Shown: piece by piece, positions 16,562 to 25,132 of the stretch | How positions within the stretch are numbered: position 1 is the stretch's first letter | Layout: every line of letters starts with the position of its first letter | DNA from: Armatimonadetes bacterium UBA5419 | Lineage (GTDB): Bacteria; Armatimonadota; UBA10988 | Direction of reading: 5' to 3' | Length of the DNA: 43,361 nt | NCBI GenBank assembly: GCA_002409445.1 | Contig: DHNJ01000265.1 | Span: 1 to 43,361 of the forward strand | Notes under the pieces: generated by a model | What the model saw: the letters and a program-made list of their open reading frames with translations, nothing else | Database searches by the model: none | Told to the model about the DNA's origin: nothing | Made by a program: the position numbers and the translations under genes

Positions 16562-19135
16562 CTACGGGTTCGGCGCCGCCACGATAGTCCGTTGCCCGTC
16601 CGTCCACAGCGCCCGCCCGGTGCCATTCGCCGCGCCGATGGCCAGCGCACCCGGCGCCTCGCCGGTGAACCGCACGCTATGCTGGCGGCCATCGGTGAAG
16701 GTCAGCACCGCGCCCAGGCCGTCATCGCCGAGCGGCTCAACGCTGGCCAAAGCATCCGCCTGACCCGCCGCGGACGGCGCGAGGACCGTCAGTAGGTGGC
16801 TGGCGCCGGTGCCGCGCCACTGGTAGACCGCGGTGGGCGTCGGCCGCACCTGGCTGTTGCCGACGATCTGCCAGCCCAGGACCGGATCCTCGCGGCCCTC
16901 GACAATCTCCACACTGAGGCTCGGCCGAGCCAACGCCGCAACGGTCAAGTTGGCGTCGTCGGCGTTCTGCGTGCGCAGACGGAGACCGTCGATGGTCGTC
17001 GGGTCGTTGAAGTGGAACAGCGCCTGGTAGTCGTGCGGCTGACCATCGAGCGCCTCCAGCGTGTCCAGCATGACCCAGTAGTCGGGTTTGACGAACAGCA
17101 CCCGCCGGGTGTGGCGCACGTTCGTGCCCACGGGCGCGGCGAACGCCTCGTCGTAGGTCGCCTCGACGTAATCATGGTCGGCGCCGGTCTCCCAGATGTG
17201 GGGGAGAGGCGCGTCGATGATGTATAGGTCGCGTGAGGCGGCGCCACGGCGACGCTGGGGCTGGCCATCGACCAGCACAACGTTGTGGCTGTGCGAGTCG
17301 AGGAAGTACTCGCGCCACTTGCTGCGCTCGTAGGTGTAGACCCCGGGGTCCATCAGCAGCAGCCGGCCGCCGGCGTGCACGATGATCTGCAGCTTGTCCT
17401 CGTGCTGATGCCCGTAGCCAAACGGCCCGCCATCGAACATCAGCGCGTTGGCGTCCGTCTCCCAACCCGAGCGCATGAAGTAGTAGCCCGCCCAGGGGAA
17501 GCCGTAGCTGGTCTGGGCCGGCTCAGTGCCCTCGGCGCCGTCCGTCGCGTACCACTGGAAGTCGGTGCGCTCGGGGAAGAGGGTGAAGGCCTCACGCAGC
17601 GCACCACGGATATCCATGTACCCGCCGTCCTGCACAGCGGGCAGCCGGCGGTCCGGCAGAGCGCCGTAGACATCGAAGTCGTACATCTTCTCCAGGCGCG
17701 CGAGGAAGTCAGCCGGCAGCTCCAGGTCGTTGTGCCGGGCGATCTTGAAGACGCCGAGGAAGTTGTACAGGCTGACGTGATGGTAGCCGCTCGCCAGCTC
17801 GAACTGGATGCCGTCCGGGTAGACCTGGTTGTCCAGCTCGGCGTAGGTCCAGTCAGCGCCCTGCTGGCGCCAGACGGGCGCGTCGCGGAACTCGGGGAAG
17901 AGCGCACCTACGTGGTACAGCCCGTTCGCCTCCATGGCCAACCAATTGCCCGTGGTGTGGTAGTTCATGATGTGGTTGGCGTGGTCGATGTAGGCGCGGA
18001 GGAAGAGCATCAGCACCTCGTCGGTCATCGCCGGCGAGTGCAAGAAGCGGTTCCACAGCTCGGTCCAGGCGCCAGCGGCGCGGATGCCCGTCTCGATCGT
18101 CCGCCAGGGCGAGCGCGCGCCGTTACCGGCGTCCTCGGGCCGCGGGCATTCCTGGATCCACTCGGTCAGCTGCGCGACGAACTCCTCGGCGTACCGCTCG
18201 TCCCAGGTGTCGCGATACGCGCGGCTGAGGGCGATCCAGTCCGCGTGCCGGTTGAGCTGCCAGGTCCACTCCGGGTTCTGCGCACCGGTGTAGCCTGGCT
18301 CGGCCGTCTTGTCGAAGCGCCAGTCAATCGCCGGGCCGAACTGGTGACGGATGCCGATCGACTCCATGATGTGATCGATGGTACGGTCGGCGCGGGCGGT
18401 GTCGGGGTTGGCCGGGCGCGGGTCGGCGCGCTGGCCGGGCGGCGTGAAGGCGCGGCCGATGGTCCGCGTGCGGTAGTACTCGGCCAGCGCCGCCACGGCC
18501 GCCGGGCGGTCGCCCGCGGCCTCCGCGGCCTTGACCGCCGCCAGGTCGGGGCGGTCGAGGTCGAGAGCGGCAAACAGTTCATCTTCGGTCATTCTCGGTC
18601 CTTTGATGGGCTCGATGACGGACAACTGGAAGTCGTCGAGGACCAGGCTAGTCGCGGGGTTCGGCTCGTTGCCCCAGCCCGTGGCGGTCAGGGTCAGCCG
18701 GTCGATCTTGTGCCAACCCACCGGCTGCCGGTTCTCGCCCATGTTCGGCAGCCAGTAGCGGAACTGCTTCCAGCCAGTGAAGTTGACCTGCAGAGGCGCC
18801 GAATAGTAGTCGATGCCCTCGGTCTCGTCGTTCTCCGAGTAGATGAGCAGCATGAACCGGCTGCCGGTCGCCTCGGCGGAGTGCATCCAGAACGAAAGGC
18901 CGTTGTAGGCAGTCCAGTCGGTCGGTGCCTGGCGCAGGTCGACCGCGGCGGCGGTGCCGTGGTCCCAGCGCAGGGCGCCGGTGCCTTCGTGGACGATCTC
19001 CGTCTCCAGTGTGCCCGACGTCCACTGGTTAGCGTCGTCGCACGTAGCCAGCGGGAAGGGCGGCACCGGGGGCGGGGTGGGCTGGGCGCAGGCCGCGGCG
19101 GCGACCAGCAACGAGAGGCACACAAACCAACGCAT
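16562..19135 (-). CDS. Secreted heparinase II/III-family polysaccharide lyase
   Basis: An exported, probably eliminative lyase for uronic-acid polysaccharides, 857 residues. The signal peptide (RWFVCLSLLVAAAACAQP) contains a cysteine that could be a weak lipobox. Residues about 30-180 form a carbohydrate-binding-like beta domain (ALRWDHG, WLPNMGEN, SLVLDDFQLS). The alpha/alpha toroid follows, with GNWLAMEANG (N397) and the catalytic YHHVSLYN (Y451, H452, Y457). The heparinase II/III beta-sandwich comes next with FGYGHQHEDKLQI (H576, H578, D580) and HNVVLVDG. The ATG at 19135 is chosen over a GTG at 19147 because it gives a better signal peptide; neither has a strong ribosome site. It is the last gene of a minus-strand run and ends near the strong terminator. 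Substrate (heparin-like, alginate, ulvan or other) is not resolved. Confidence 0.9.
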   Translation of the reverse strand: MRWFVCLSLLVAAAACAQPTPPPVPPFPLATCDDANQWTSGTLETEIVHEGTGALRWDHGTAAAVDLRQAPTDWTAYNGLSFWMHSAEATGSRFMLLIYSENDETEGIDYYSAPLQVNFTGWKQFRYWLPNMGENRQPVGWHKIDRLTLTATGWGNEPNPATSLVLDDFQLSVIEPIKGPRMTEDELFAALDLDRPDLAAVKAAEAAGDRPAAVAALAEYYRTRTIGRAFTPPGQRADPRPANPDTARADRTIDHIMESIGIRHQFGPAIDWRFDKTAEPGYTGAQNPEWTWQLNRHADWIALSRAYRDTWDERYAEEFVAQLTEWIQECPRPEDAGNGARSPWRTIETGIRAAGAWTELWNRFLHSPAMTDEVLMLFLRAYIDHANHIMNYHTTGNWLAMEANGLYHVGALFPEFRDAPVWRQQGADWTYAELDNQVYPDGIQFELASGYHHVSLYNFLGVFKIARHNDLELPADFLARLEKMYDFDVYGALPDRRLPAVQDGGYMDIRGALREAFTLFPERTDFQWYATDGAEGTEPAQTSYGFPWAGYYFMRSGWETDANALMFDGGPFGYGHQHEDKLQIIVHAGGRLLLMDPGVYTYERSKWREYFLDSHSHNVVLVDGQPQRRRGAASRDLYIIDAPLPHIWETGADHDYVEATYDEAFAAPVGTNVRHTRRVLFVKPDYWVMLDTLEALDGQPHDYQALFHFNDPTTIDGLRLRTQNADDANLTVAALARPSLSVEIVEGREDPVLGWQIVGNSQVRPTPTAVYQWRGTGASHLLTVLAPSAAGQADALASVEPLGDDGLGAVLTFTDGRQHSVRFTGEAPGALAIGAANGTGRALWTDGQRTIVAAPNP

Positions 19136-19146
19136 GGCTAATCTCA

Positions 19147-19166
19147 CAAGGCCGTCTTTGGCCTTG
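19147..19166 (-). other. Intercistronic hairpin upstream of lyase gene
   Basis: A perfect 7-bp stem CAAGGCC/GGCCTTG with a 6-nt loop, ending 11 nt before the lyase ATG on the minus strand. It lacks a T run, so it may be a partial terminator, attenuator or RNA-stability element that uncouples the lyase from the upstream genes. Confidence 0.35.
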
Positions 19167-19192
19167 GACGACAGCGCTCCTGCCTGGTTCGA

Positions 19193-19543
19193 TTAGCTCG
19201 CGGCGACCCACGCCTTCCACTCGGCCTCGGCGGCCCCGACGGTGAACTGCTGCCCGTTGCGCACGAGCGGCAGGCGCAACAGCGCCGGCTGGGCGATGAG
19301 CCGCTGGGTCCACTGCTCCGGGCTCAGCCGCAAGTACTGCAGGCCGTCGTCGCGGTAGGGCTTGCTGTCGGTGTCGATCAGCGCCGGCAGGCCGAGCCGC
19401 TCGATGAAGCGGCGCAACTCACCCGGTGCGATCGGCTTGACCTTGAGGTCGACGAAGTGCACTTTGATCCGCCGCTCGGCAAAGAAGCGTTCGGCCTTGC
19501 GGCACTCGCTGTTGTTGCGCAGGCCGAAGATTTGGATGTTCAC
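19193..19543 (-). CDS. ArsC-family thioredoxin-fold protein lacking the first cysteine
   Basis: A 116-residue protein of the ArsC/Spx superfamily, most like the cytoplasmic ArsC-family proteins that begin MNIQIFGTKKC. The start MNIQIFGLRNNSEC, KAERFFAERRIKVHFVDLK, IDTDSKPY and LVRNGQQFTVG all fit. At the usual active-site cysteine the residue is Asn (N11); a single Cys sits three residues later (C14). Classical arsenate reductase chemistry is thus unlikely with this site. A GTG start at 19543, 4 nt after the upstream stop codon, is preferred because the homology begins there; an upstream TTG is possible. It is embedded between the TIM-barrel gene and the lyase gene. Confidence 0.82.
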   Translation of the reverse strand: MNIQIFGLRNNSECRKAERFFAERRIKVHFVDLKVKPIAPGELRRFIERLGLPALIDTDSKPYRDDGLQYLRLSPEQWTQRLIAQPALLRLPLVRNGQQFTVGAAEAEWKAWVAAS

Positions 19544-19547
19544 GGGC

Positions 19548-21023
19548 CTAACTCGACTCGGCAAACCGCCGGGCCTGCTCGATTACTTCGGCGCTCAGCG
19601 GATCGATGCCGTAATCACGGTAGTTCAGGCGCAGGCACCGCATCGCATCGTGGTAGCTGTTGTCCTCCTGGGCGACGAGGAAGGCGCCGACGGTGCCTAG
19701 GTTGTCCGTAAAGCGCTCGTGCTGCCAGAGGAAGCGGCCCGGCACCGCGGCCGGCAGGTACGAGTGCGCGCAGAAGCGCGTCAGGCCGGCGAACAGGTCG
19801 GCGCAGATACGGCTGCGCCGGCGGAAGGGCTGACCCCAGCCGTGGCCGGACCAGGGCGTACCCCACAGCTGCCACAGGCTAACAAGGTCGCACAGGCGCG
19901 AGGTCAGCACCTGCCCGCCGAGCACGAGGTCGGGCGCTTCGGCGCGGATTGTGCCGACCAGGTTGCGGGTGCTCTCCAGGATGTCGGCGAGCGGGTCGTC
20001 GACCAGCAGCCCGGCCTGGTCGAGGTACAGCCCGTCAAGGTCTAGGGCCTGGGCGAGTGGGCCGAGCGACCCCCAGAAGGTTTCACGGAAGGCACGGCAA
20101 TCGGGGCGGACGTAGAGGTGCTCGGCGATGTAGTTGCCCTGATGAAACTCGCGCCAGGCCAGCGGGTGGCCGGCGCGGTTGTGTACGCGATAGGCGACCA
20201 TCCGCGTGTAGTCCGGATGCGTCGGCGAGCAGCCCCAGACGTTGGAGTGCAGCATCAGCCGGTAGCCGCGCTCGTGCAGGGCGTCAGCCGCCGCGCGCAG
20301 GGCGTCAAGGCCGCCGGCCTTCTCGCTCGGCTTGTAGGTCGGGTAGGCCTGCTGCCCGCCCTCGCTCCAGGTGGTCAGGTAGACCAGCGTGTCGCGCGGC
20401 GCACCGACCTCGGCCAACGAGCCGGCGAGCGCGGTCAGGTCGTCGAAGCTATGCAGCAGCCCGTCGTTGCGCACCGTCTCGATGTCGAGGTAGATGACCA
20501 GTGGGCAGCGCACGAGCCACTCGGGGGCGACCTCGGTCAGTGGCTTCATCCCGCCAATCGTAGTCATCCAGTGGCGATGGTCCGCGATGACCTCCTCCCA
20601 GCTGTCGAAGGCAAGGCAGAGAAAGCCTGGCACTTGCGCATCACCAAACTGCCAGCGCAGATGGACCCGCCCGCCGTCGCTGCTGATCTCCAGATGGCCT
20701 GGCACGTACTCCGGCTCACGGTAGGTGAGGTTGACGTACGTGTGCCCATTCTCGAGGATGACGCACTGGGTAGCCAAGGGCTCGATGCTGGACCAGCCCT
20801 CGGGGATCTGCACGTAGCGGACACCAGAGTGCGTCGGCACATGGACGCGCCAGCCGACCGGCGCCGTGACGGCGACGCCGTCGGCATAGTGCTCGACGGC
20901 CAGGTCGAGGTCGCCGGCGAGCAGGGTATAGGGGCTCGGCGCCAACCAGCCGCTGGTCAGTTCGATCACGCGCGAGGCACGCGGCGGGTTAGGCACGAGG
21001 GGAGAGCTTGGGGGCACGGTCAT
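19548..21023 (-). CDS. Putative TIM-barrel glycosidase-like protein, unknown specificity
   Basis: 491 residues, no signal peptide. The first 160 residues are a beta domain (VAVTAPVGWRVHVP, VNLTYREPEYVPGHLE). A probable TIM barrel follows: LVIYLDIETV, DTLVYLTTWSEGG, GYRLMLHSNVWGCSP, YVRPDCRAFRETFWG, LDGLYLDQAGLL and LGGQVLTSRLCD. The LYLDQ strand end places an Asp where GH27/36-like or DUF6259-like barrels keep a catalytic acid, but I cannot assign a family with certainty. The start at 21023 has AAGGA about 8 nt upstream and lies 10 nt after the TPR gene's stop. Role in glycan breakdown is inferred from the fold and from neighbours. Confidence 0.75.
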   Translation of the reverse strand: MTVPPSSPLVPNPPRASRVIELTSGWLAPSPYTLLAGDLDLAVEHYADGVAVTAPVGWRVHVPTHSGVRYVQIPEGWSSIEPLATQCVILENGHTYVNLTYREPEYVPGHLEISSDGGRVHLRWQFGDAQVPGFLCLAFDSWEEVIADHRHWMTTIGGMKPLTEVAPEWLVRCPLVIYLDIETVRNDGLLHSFDDLTALAGSLAEVGAPRDTLVYLTTWSEGGQQAYPTYKPSEKAGGLDALRAAADALHERGYRLMLHSNVWGCSPTHPDYTRMVAYRVHNRAGHPLAWREFHQGNYIAEHLYVRPDCRAFRETFWGSLGPLAQALDLDGLYLDQAGLLVDDPLADILESTRNLVGTIRAEAPDLVLGGQVLTSRLCDLVSLWQLWGTPWSGHGWGQPFRRRSRICADLFAGLTRFCAHSYLPAAVPGRFLWQHERFTDNLGTVGAFLVAQEDNSYHDAMRCLRLNYRDYGIDPLSAEVIEQARRFAESS

Positions 21024-21033
21024 CCTGGCATCC

Positions 21034-22452
21034 TTAGGTATGTTGATGGTCGGCGGGCGGGGGCGCAGCAGGCCCCCGCTGGTCGCCGGAGTACTCGGGA
21101 ACTTCGGGCGCGCGCTGCCAGGCGTCGGCGTCATCATCGCGCGACTCAGCCACGCTGACGCGCTCGCGGGTCACGTCGATGACCCACTCGGCGCGCTCCT
21201 TGCGGTCGACGACCACGCCCTCGCGCAGCACCTCAAGCGCGACGATGTAGCGGCCGGGCGGGAGATCGCCCGGGGCGAGGTCGAGCGGCGCGCCGGGGCC
21301 GACGCTGCTGTTGGCCACGTAGACGCCGTGGACCAGTGGGCGGGTGCGCGCGACGTGCAGGCTCAAGTGCTCGGTCTCGCGGGCCACGGCACGGAGGCTC
21401 AGCGTGCCCTCCTCGCAGGCGAGGTAGAGCGGCGAGGCGAAGCGGACGCTGTTGCCAACGTTCGTCGGCAGGCTGGGCGCGGGCTGGCCGTCGGGCCCCG
21501 TCTCCAGCTCGTAGCGGTCCGGGGCAGCCAGTCGGCGCAGCAGGCCGTCATAGCGCGTGCGAAACTCACGCAGTGTGGCCAAGGGCGGCAGCGACTCGGC
21601 AATCCCGTCGCCGTCCTCATCATGCAGCACCACGCTATCGGGGAAGTACTCACGGCCCAGCGGGTCGGCGGCGATGGTCAGCCAGCGCCAGGAGCCAAAA
21701 CCGCCGTGGTGGCGGTGCTCGTAGGTGATGCGGCCGATGACCGCGGTTTCGCCCGGTCGGGCGACGAAGATCTCACGCTGGCGGGGCTGTCCGTTCTCGC
21801 CAGGGTCGAAGCGGTGCTCGCGGACGACCGCGGCGCTGGTCGCGGGCAGCGGCGGGCCTTCGACCACGCCACCGCCCATCGCCTGCAGGTCGCTGCGCAG
21901 CGCGGCGCGGACCGCGACAAGCCGATTGTTGGCGGCAACCGCCGGCGGCGCCTCGCCCGCGGCGCCGATCTCGTGCCAAAGCGTGGCCGCATACCAGGGC
22001 TGCTCGGCGGCGACCAGGCCATGGGCCAGGGTTCGCGGCACGATGTCCGGCCGGCCTGGCGCGTTTGCGGCCTGAACCAAGTAGGGCAGGGCGTGGAACG
22101 GGTCGCCAACGCGTTGGATCCAGTGCAGACCCAGGTCGTGCGCGGCCTGCCAGCTGTCCGGATTGGCCGCCAGCCCCTGCTCCAGCCAACGCCTCCCCGC
22201 CGGTTCGTCGCCCAGGCTCCAGATCAACCAGGCTGCGACACTATAGGCCTCGATGTCAGCGGGATCCAGCTCGACGACCCGACGCAGGATATTGACCGAC
22301 TTCAGGTACTCGCCATCGTGGAAGTACTCGTCGGACTTGGCCCATAGCTGTTGGGGCGAGTAGGCGGAGACGTCCAAGCCGTCGATGATGGGCGGCGCCA
22401 ACCAGAGGTTGGTCGCCAAGCAGACGGCACCGATGGCTTGTAGCAGGCCCAT
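21034..22452 (-). CDS. Exported TPR-containing protein
   Basis: 472 residues. The start MGLLQAIGAVCLATNLWLA looks like a signal sequence or anchor. Residues about 35-135 contain two to three TPR-like units (DEYFHDGEYLKSVNILRRVVELDP, AYSVAAWLIWSLGDEPAGRRWLEQGLAANPDS, HDLGLHWIQRVGD). The rest is a beta-rich region (VGRITYEHRHHGGFGSWRWL, VVLHDEDGDGIAE with a calcium-loop-like DEDGDG, PPGRYIVALEVL) of no recognised family. The C-terminal 30 residues are charged and proline-rich. The chosen ATG has no Shine-Dalgarno site; instead TACAAT stands 6 nt upstream, suggesting a leaderless transcript. It probably also reads through from the upstream hydrolase gene, 14 nt away. Confidence 0.75.
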   Translation of the reverse strand: MGLLQAIGAVCLATNLWLAPPIIDGLDVSAYSPQQLWAKSDEYFHDGEYLKSVNILRRVVELDPADIEAYSVAAWLIWSLGDEPAGRRWLEQGLAANPDSWQAAHDLGLHWIQRVGDPFHALPYLVQAANAPGRPDIVPRTLAHGLVAAEQPWYAATLWHEIGAAGEAPPAVAANNRLVAVRAALRSDLQAMGGGVVEGPPLPATSAAVVREHRFDPGENGQPRQREIFVARPGETAVIGRITYEHRHHGGFGSWRWLTIAADPLGREYFPDSVVLHDEDGDGIAESLPPLATLREFRTRYDGLLRRLAAPDRYELETGPDGQPAPSLPTNVGNSVRFASPLYLACEEGTLSLRAVARETEHLSLHVARTRPLVHGVYVANSSVGPGAPLDLAPGDLPPGRYIVALEVLREGVVVDRKERAEWVIDVTRERVSVAESRDDDADAWQRAPEVPEYSGDQRGPAAPPPADHQHT

Positions 22453-22458
22453 GCCCGC

Positions 22459-22464
22459 ATTGTA
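22459..22464 (-). promoter_or_regulatory. -10-like hexamer directly before TPR gene start
   Basis: TACAAT on the minus strand, separated from the ATG at 22452 by GCGGGC (6 nt). Transcription would begin at or next to the A of the start codon. No good -35 is seen. Confidence 0.4.
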
Positions 22465-22466
22465 CC

Positions 22467-23339
22467 CTAGCGCAGGCCAGGCCGGGTGCGACCGATGAAC
22501 TCGGTGATCCGTTCGGCGATCCGGTTGCCCGGCCGCTCGTGCAGCAGGTGGCCTTCGCCGGGGAACTCGACCAGTTCCGCATTCGGCAGCAGATGCACCA
22601 GCCGGCGCCCAACGTCGATCGGCACCAAGTGGTCCGCGGTGCCATAGAGCAGCAGCGCGGGCTGCGTCAGACGCTCGTAGAACCGCGCGGTGTGGCCGTA
22701 GTGGCGCGGCTTGAGTTGGCGTGCGGCGGAGGCGAAGGCGCGATCGTGACCGAGTCGGCATTGGGCGGCGACCATGCGCCGGCCGGTCTCGTCGTCGAAT
22801 GACCAGAAGGTCCCGAGTTCACCGTCCAGGCCGGTCCAGCGCGCAAGGTTGGACGCGGCCCAGAGCGCCTGGGCGGCGCCGGGCATGGAGAGGAACTTAA
22901 AGCTGATCGGCACCGGCTGGACCAGTGCCGCGCCGGCGATGAGCACGATCCGGCCGACGCGGCGGGGCGCTTGCAGCGCGGTCAGCAGCGTGATCGCGCC
23001 ACCCATCGAGTAGCCGACCAACGTCGCCTGGCGCCAGCGGAGGCGGTCGAGCACGGCCAAGATGACGGCGACTTGGGCCGGCACGACGGACTCGGCGTGG
23101 GGTGGGGTCTCGCTAGCGCCGAAGCCGAGGAGGTCGACCGCAACCGTGTCGGCCACCTGGCTGAGCCCGTATTGGCCGGGCCAAGCCTCCTGGGCCTGGC
23201 CGGCGCCATGGACTAGCAGAATCTTCTCCGCCTGCTGAGGGTCGCCTAAGCGGCGGAAGCCCAGGCGCGCCGGACGGCGCCCTAGTGGCGTCGGGACGAC
23301 GATGTCCAAGAGGCCAGACGTTGACAGGGTGGGGCTCAT
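22467..23339 (-). CDS. Alpha/beta hydrolase-fold protein
   Basis: A 290-residue cytoplasmic hydrolase of the alpha/beta fold. The nucleophile elbow is GYSMGG, the oxyanion region is LLVHGAGQAQEAW, the acid is in LYGTADHLVP and the base is in FPGEGHLLHERP. The cap region (about 150-215) includes FKFLSMPGAAQALWAASNLARWTG. Substrate is not predictable; esterase, lactonase or C-C hydrolase are all possible. The ATG lacks a Shine-Dalgarno site. A full promoter (TTGACG-17-TAGACT) ends 8 nt upstream, so the messenger is probably leaderless. First gene of a five-gene minus-strand run down to the lyase. Confidence 0.88.
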   Translation of the reverse strand: MSPTLSTSGLLDIVVPTPLGRRPARLGFRRLGDPQQAEKILLVHGAGQAQEAWPGQYGLSQVADTVAVDLLGFGASETPPHAESVVPAQVAVILAVLDRLRWRQATLVGYSMGGAITLLTALQAPRRVGRIVLIAGAALVQPVPISFKFLSMPGAAQALWAASNLARWTGLDGELGTFWSFDDETGRRMVAAQCRLGHDRAFASAARQLKPRHYGHTARFYERLTQPALLLYGTADHLVPIDVGRRLVHLLPNAELVEFPGEGHLLHERPGNRIAERITEFIGRTRPGLR

Positions 23340-23347
23340 CGGCGACC

Positions 23348-23376
23348 AGTCTAGGAGGCACCGAGTCGGACGTCAA
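23348..23376 (-). promoter_or_regulatory. Promoter of alpha/beta hydrolase operon (leaderless geometry)
   Basis: On the minus strand, TTGACG (-35, 23371-23376), exactly 17 bp, TAGACT (-10, 23348-23353), then 8 nt to the ATG at 23339. The predicted first transcribed base is at or within a base or two of the start codon. Confidence 0.6.
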
Positions 23377-23405
23377 TGCCGTGCGACACCGAGCCGGCTG
23401 CGCGG

Positions 23406-23425
23406 TGCTAACGGGGTGTTAACGG
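23406..23425. promoter_or_regulatory. Candidate operator: direct repeat TGYTAACGG with 11-bp period
   Basis: TGCTAACGG (23406-23414) and TGTTAACGG (23417-23425) are in direct repeat with starts 11 bp apart, one helical turn. They lie between the two divergent promoters, about 30 bp upstream of the hydrolase -35 and 36 bp upstream of the VanW -35. This is a plausible activator or response-regulator site; no cognate regulator is in the window. Confidence 0.35.
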
Positions 23426-23460
23426 CAGGACCGAGATGGGTGCCAACGCGGTTTGGTGGC

Positions 23461-23489
23461 TTGACCAGGCCGATCTCGGGTGGTACCTT
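23461..23489 (+). promoter_or_regulatory. Promoter of vanW-like/ABC exporter operon
   Basis: TTGACC (23461-23466), 17-bp spacer, TACCTT (23484-23489). Predicted start near 23496 gives a 38-nt leader carrying the AGGAG ribosome site. Confidence 0.6.
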
Positions 23490-23534
23490 GCGACAGGTTG
23501 ATGAGTGTTTTTCACGGCGGCCAGGAGTGGCACG

Positions 23535-25121
23535 ATGAGAGTGGGTAGGATCGGCGCGACGCGCTACCCGTTGTTCGTGGCCCTGAGCCTCCTCGCGGCG
23601 ATCGCAGGGGTGGCGGCAGTAGCCTACGACGATGGGTTGATCGCGCGCGGCGTTCATGTGCAAGGGCTGGACCTCAGCGGCATGACGCCGGCCGCCGCGC
23701 ACAAGGCCATCGAGACCGAGTTTGCCACCCAGCTGCCCGCGGACCTGACCCTCACCGCCGGTGACAAGACCTTCACCCTCGACAACGCCGCTCTGGGCCG
23801 CAACCTCGACGTCGACGGAGCGGTCGCCGAGGCCGAGCGCATCAGTGCCGGCGGCTCGGTGGTCACCCGCGCCTTGCGGCGCCTGCGGCTGACCCAGGTG
23901 CCCCAATCAATCCCGCTCGTGGTCGCGATGGATGAGGCGAAGCTAGCTAGTGCACTGGAGGAGCTGGCGCCCCAGGTAGCCCGCCAGCCGCGCAACGCAC
24001 GAGTCAAGAGCTTGCGCGCCAAGCCTCTGCGGATCGACATCGAGGAGGCGCAGGACGGCACCGAGCTGGACGTGGCCGCGACCGTGGCGGCGGTGACGTC
24101 GGCCGATCGGCTGCCGGTGGCCGAGGAGGCCACTCTGGTGCTCAAGCGGACACCGCCGAAGGTCGTCGCCGCCGATCTGCAGCGTGGCATGAACACCGTG
24201 CTGGCCACGTACCGCACCAACATGAGCCGCGGCTATACGTCGCCCGCGCGGGAGAACCGCCGGCACAACGTTGAGCTGTGCATCGAGCGGTTCACCGGCG
24301 TGGTGCTCGCGCCGGGCGAGACTTTCAGTTTCAACGGGCTGATCGGCGAGCGGCGCCGGCAGGATGGGTTCAAGGACAGCTATGTCTTCAAGCGCCAGCC
24401 AGACGGCTCGATCGACGAGGAGTGGGAGTCCGGCGGCGGCATCTGCCAGCTATCCACGACGCTGTTCGGCGCCGCCGTGCTGGCCAACACCAAGATCACC
24501 GAGCGCCGGCCGCACTCGAAGGTGGTCGGTTACGCCCCGATCGCCCGCGACGCGGCGGTCTACTGGGGCCAGCTTGACCTCGAGTTCAAGAACACGCTGA
24601 GCAACCCGATCATGGTTTGGGCGGCCATGGAGGGCTGGGACCTCGTCGTTACGATCGTTGGCGACGCAAGCGACCAGTACGAGGTCGAGATGATCTCCAA
24701 CTCGTTCAACGGGGCATCGGGCCGTGGCGGGACGCTATGGCGCAAGGTCACGCGCCCGGATGGCGGTGTCGTTGACGCGCGGGAGTGGGTCGCGGATAGC
24801 TTCTACCCGCACGCAAAGCCGAAGCCGCCGCCGCCCACGGCCAAGAAGCCCGAGACGCAGGTGAAGGCGGCGGAGGCCGCGAAGACCGCGACCCAAGAGC
24901 CGGCCAAGGCCGAAGCCACCAAGCATACGCCAGAGCGCACCGAGACGCCGAAGGCCGCACCCAAGCGCACGCCACGGACTCCGCCGGCCGAGCCCGTGGC
25001 CCCCGCCGCGCCGGAGCCCAGCCCCGCGCCCGCGACGTCGGCGCCTGCCCCGCGCGCGGAACCCGCGCCCGCAGCGCCGGCGGCGGCCGACCCCGAACCT
25101 AGTGCTGACCCAGCGGAGTAA
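23535..25121 (+). CDS. VanW-family protein with peptidoglycan-binding-like domain
   Basis: A 528-residue membrane-anchored extracytoplasmic protein. One N-terminal transmembrane segment (LFVALSLLAAIAGVAAVAY) is followed by a YoaR/PG_binding_4-like region at about 40-220 (RGVHVQGLDLSGMTPAAA, LTLTAGDKTFTL). The VanW domain follows, recognised by ETFSFNGLIGERR, GGGICQLSTTL (from residue 300), ERRPHSKVVGY, RDAAVYWG and LDLEFKNTLSNPI. From about residue 428 the tail is a low-complexity Pro/Ala/Lys/Glu region, probably spanning the cell wall or periplasm. VanW proteins accompany vancomycin-resistance clusters, but their biochemical role is unknown and most are not resistance genes. AGGAG lies 7 nt before the ATG. 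The ABC exporter gene starts 11 nt later, so the two likely act together at the envelope. Confidence 0.9.
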   Translation: MRVGRIGATRYPLFVALSLLAAIAGVAAVAYDDGLIARGVHVQGLDLSGMTPAAAHKAIETEFATQLPADLTLTAGDKTFTLDNAALGRNLDVDGAVAEAERISAGGSVVTRALRRLRLTQVPQSIPLVVAMDEAKLASALEELAPQVARQPRNARVKSLRAKPLRIDIEEAQDGTELDVAATVAAVTSADRLPVAEEATLVLKRTPPKVVAADLQRGMNTVLATYRTNMSRGYTSPARENRRHNVELCIERFTGVVLAPGETFSFNGLIGERRRQDGFKDSYVFKRQPDGSIDEEWESGGGICQLSTTLFGAAVLANTKITERRPHSKVVGYAPIARDAAVYWGQLDLEFKNTLSNPIMVWAAMEGWDLVVTIVGDASDQYEVEMISNSFNGASGRGGTLWRKVTRPDGGVVDAREWVADSFYPHAKPKPPPPTAKKPETQVKAAEAAKTATQEPAKAEATKHTPERTETPKAAPKRTPRTPPAEPVAPAAPEPSPAPATSAPAPRAEPAPAAPAAADPEPSADPAE

Positions 25122-25132
25122 GGGGACGTCCC

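Noticed and set aside
17285..19141. 618-codon plus-strand open frame opposite the heparinase gene
   Set aside because: Shadow of a gene with clear catalytic motifs and a signal peptide.
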